Of a stretch of 64,000 nt of DNA, positions 62,999-64,000 are shown piece after piece. The notes under the pieces were generated by a model. That model saw only the letters and a program-made list of their open reading frames with translations. It had not been told where the DNA came from and did no database searches. The translations under genes and the position numbers were made by a program. Source of the DNA: Tsukamurella sp. TY48 (GTDB taxonomy: Bacteria; Actinomycetota; Actinomycetes; Mycobacteriales; Mycobacteriaceae); contig NZ_BPMV01000001.1 in assembly GCF_019656655.1 (NCBI RefSeq), positions 930,001 to 994,000 on the forward strand. The letters are read 5' to 3'. Every line of letters begins with the position of its first letter. Positions within the stretch are counted from its first letter, which is position 1.

Positions 62999-64000
62999 CG
63001 CGGCACCGCCCGGTCGACGAGCGCCGCCACCGCGAGCGCCACCCGGTCGGCGGCCTCGAGGATCAGCATGTGCCCGGTGTTCGCGAGCACGATCAGCTCG
63101 GTGTCCAGCTCCTCGGCCATCGCCTTCGACTTGCGCAGCGGGGTCATCCAGTCGTGATCGCCGCACACCACCGATGTCGCGATGTCGCGCAGGATGGGCA
63201 GCGCGTCCTGTTCGTCGTAGCTCTCCAGGGCGGCCATGAATCCAGCCGTGGTGTCGAGCGGGGCCGACAGGCTCATCGTCGACGAGAAGTGGGTCATGGT
63301 GGCGCTGCGGTCGCCGCGACCGTAGGCGCCGGCGGTGACGAAGGGTTCGGCCAGCGGTTTGACCGCGTCGCGTCCGCGGCCCACCACCGAGGGCAGGAAC
63401 CGCACCGCGGCGCGGAACATGTCGAGCACCGGATTACGCAGCGCGGCAGCCAGACCGGAGTCGGTGAGCGCATGCGAGGCGGTTCCCAGGAGTGCCGCTC
63501 CCACCACCCGGGAACCGATCAGGTCCGGGTGCCCGGTGGCGAGCGCGCAGATCGCCATGCCGCCCATCGAGTGCCCCACCAGGACCACCGGGCCGGTCGG
63601 CACCAGGGCGTCCATCACGGTGGCGATGTCGTCGCCCAGCAGTGCGACGGTGCTCTGCTCGGGCGTGCACGAGCCCGAGTCGCCGTGCCCGCGGCAGTCC
63701 GGGAAGACCATCCGGACCCCGTCGCCCCAGCGCCTCTGCAGGGCGTTGCGCACCAGCACCCAGCTCGCGGACCGGAGCGTGAACCCGTGGATGAACAGCA
63801 CCGTGATCGGGGCATCGCGCGGGCCGACCTCGCGGACGTGCAGCGGCACACCGTCGGAGCTCATGACGATCGTCTCCCGGTCGGACCGGAAGGTGAGGTC
63901 GTCGGCGCTGATCGGGTCGTCGTCGACCCGCACGCCGAGCGCGCGGCGGGCGGCGGCGAGTCCCGTCAGCGTGGCGACAGCGACCGACGTGCCGAGACCG
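62995..64000 (-). CDS. Alpha/beta hydrolase, N-terminal end outside window
   Basis: The frame is open to the window edge; about 335 residues are visible. The visible N-terminal end (VAVATLTGLAAARRA) may be the end of a TM or signal helix. The rest has oxyanion motif FIHGFTL, nucleophile elbow VGHSMGG, catalytic acid in CGDHDWMTP and His in NTGHMLI. It overlaps tsaE by 4 bp. A hydrolase next to tsaE and upstream alr is common in actinobacteria (from memory); substrate unknown. Confidence 0.85.
   Translation of the reverse strand, partial: GLGTSVAVATLTGLAAARRALGVRVDDDPISADDLTFRSDRETIVMSSDGVPLHVREVGPRDAPITVLFIHGFTLRSASWVLVRNALQRRWGDGVRMVFPDCRGHGDSGSCTPEQSTVALLGDDIATVMDALVPTGPVVLVGHSMGGMAICALATGHPDLIGSRVVGAALLGTASHALTDSGLAAALRNPVLDMFRAAVRFLPSVVGRGRDAVKPLAEPFVTAGAYGRGDRSATMTHFSSTMSLSAPLDTTAGFMAALESYDEQDALPILRDIATSVVCGDHDWMTPLRKSKAMAEELDTELIVLANTGHMLILEAADRVALAVAALVDRAVPR

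Overview
The window is GC-rich DNA from a mycolic-acid actinobacterium (order Mycobacteriales). The order choD, guaB3, guaB2, a DUF5319 gene, rsdA, sigD, an Rv3415c-like gene, whiB3, groEL1, groES, tsaD, rimI, tsaB is, from memory, the order of Mycobacterium tuberculosis Rv3409c to Rv3421c. dnaE2, imuB, imuA' and guaA lie upstream, as in that lineage. Large departures from the mycobacterial layout suggest a relative such as Tsukamurella; the genus is a guess. I see no rRNA, tRNA, insertion sequence, prophage or CRISPR array.

1-13.7 kb: the end of an unknown gene, two NTF2-like genes, the mutasome polymerase dnaE2, a YnfA membrane protein, a GNAT acetyltransferase, a TetR/FAD-monooxygenase pair, a MarR regulator, an amidohydrolase, a lipoprotein serpin, a two-TM coiled-coil protein, and imuA'-imuB behind a LexA-type box. 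13.7-21.4 kb: a tightly coupled three-gene operon (DUF6421 fusion, SDR, threonine aldolase), a lysine-type permease, a CGNR zinc-finger protein and a Ser/Thr kinase. 21.4-25.2 kb: a LuxR regulator and PspC-type sensor kinase divergent from a PspC membrane protein, resembling the corynebacterial EsrISR envelope-stress system. 25.3-40.1 kb: NmrA-like protein, guaA, AlkD-like protein, choD, guaB3, guaB2, the SigD/RsdA pair, whiB3, an LLM oxidoreductase, and groES-groEL1 behind a CIRCE element. 40.1-50.3 kb: DUF445, regulators, two MFS exporters each divergent from a MarR gene, a hydrolase, an AraC regulator and a DUF2339 membrane protein. 50.3-64 kb: tsaD-rimI-tsaB, a PCD-VOC fusion, a 9.2-kb alanine-rich repeat lipoprotein gene, then tsaE and an alpha/beta hydrolase running off the window.

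The most unusual object is the giant gene at 53.15-62.38 kb. It encodes about 3,074 residues: a lipoprotein signal, a small two-cysteine domain, then roughly 2,800 residues of Ala/Asp/Lys/Glu-rich helical repeat. It has a hierarchy of repeats (105 and 126 bp within a 1134-bp period, all multiples of 21 bp or 7 codons), including 2.1 nearly identical tandem 1134-bp units. With the PCD-VOC gene it separates tsaB from tsaE. The second candidate for new biology is the DUF6421 operon, where an amidotransferase-like domain is fused to DUF6421. A further pattern is that about 17 genes have a TANNNT -10 hexamer 6-7 nt before the start codon, indicating leaderless transcripts.
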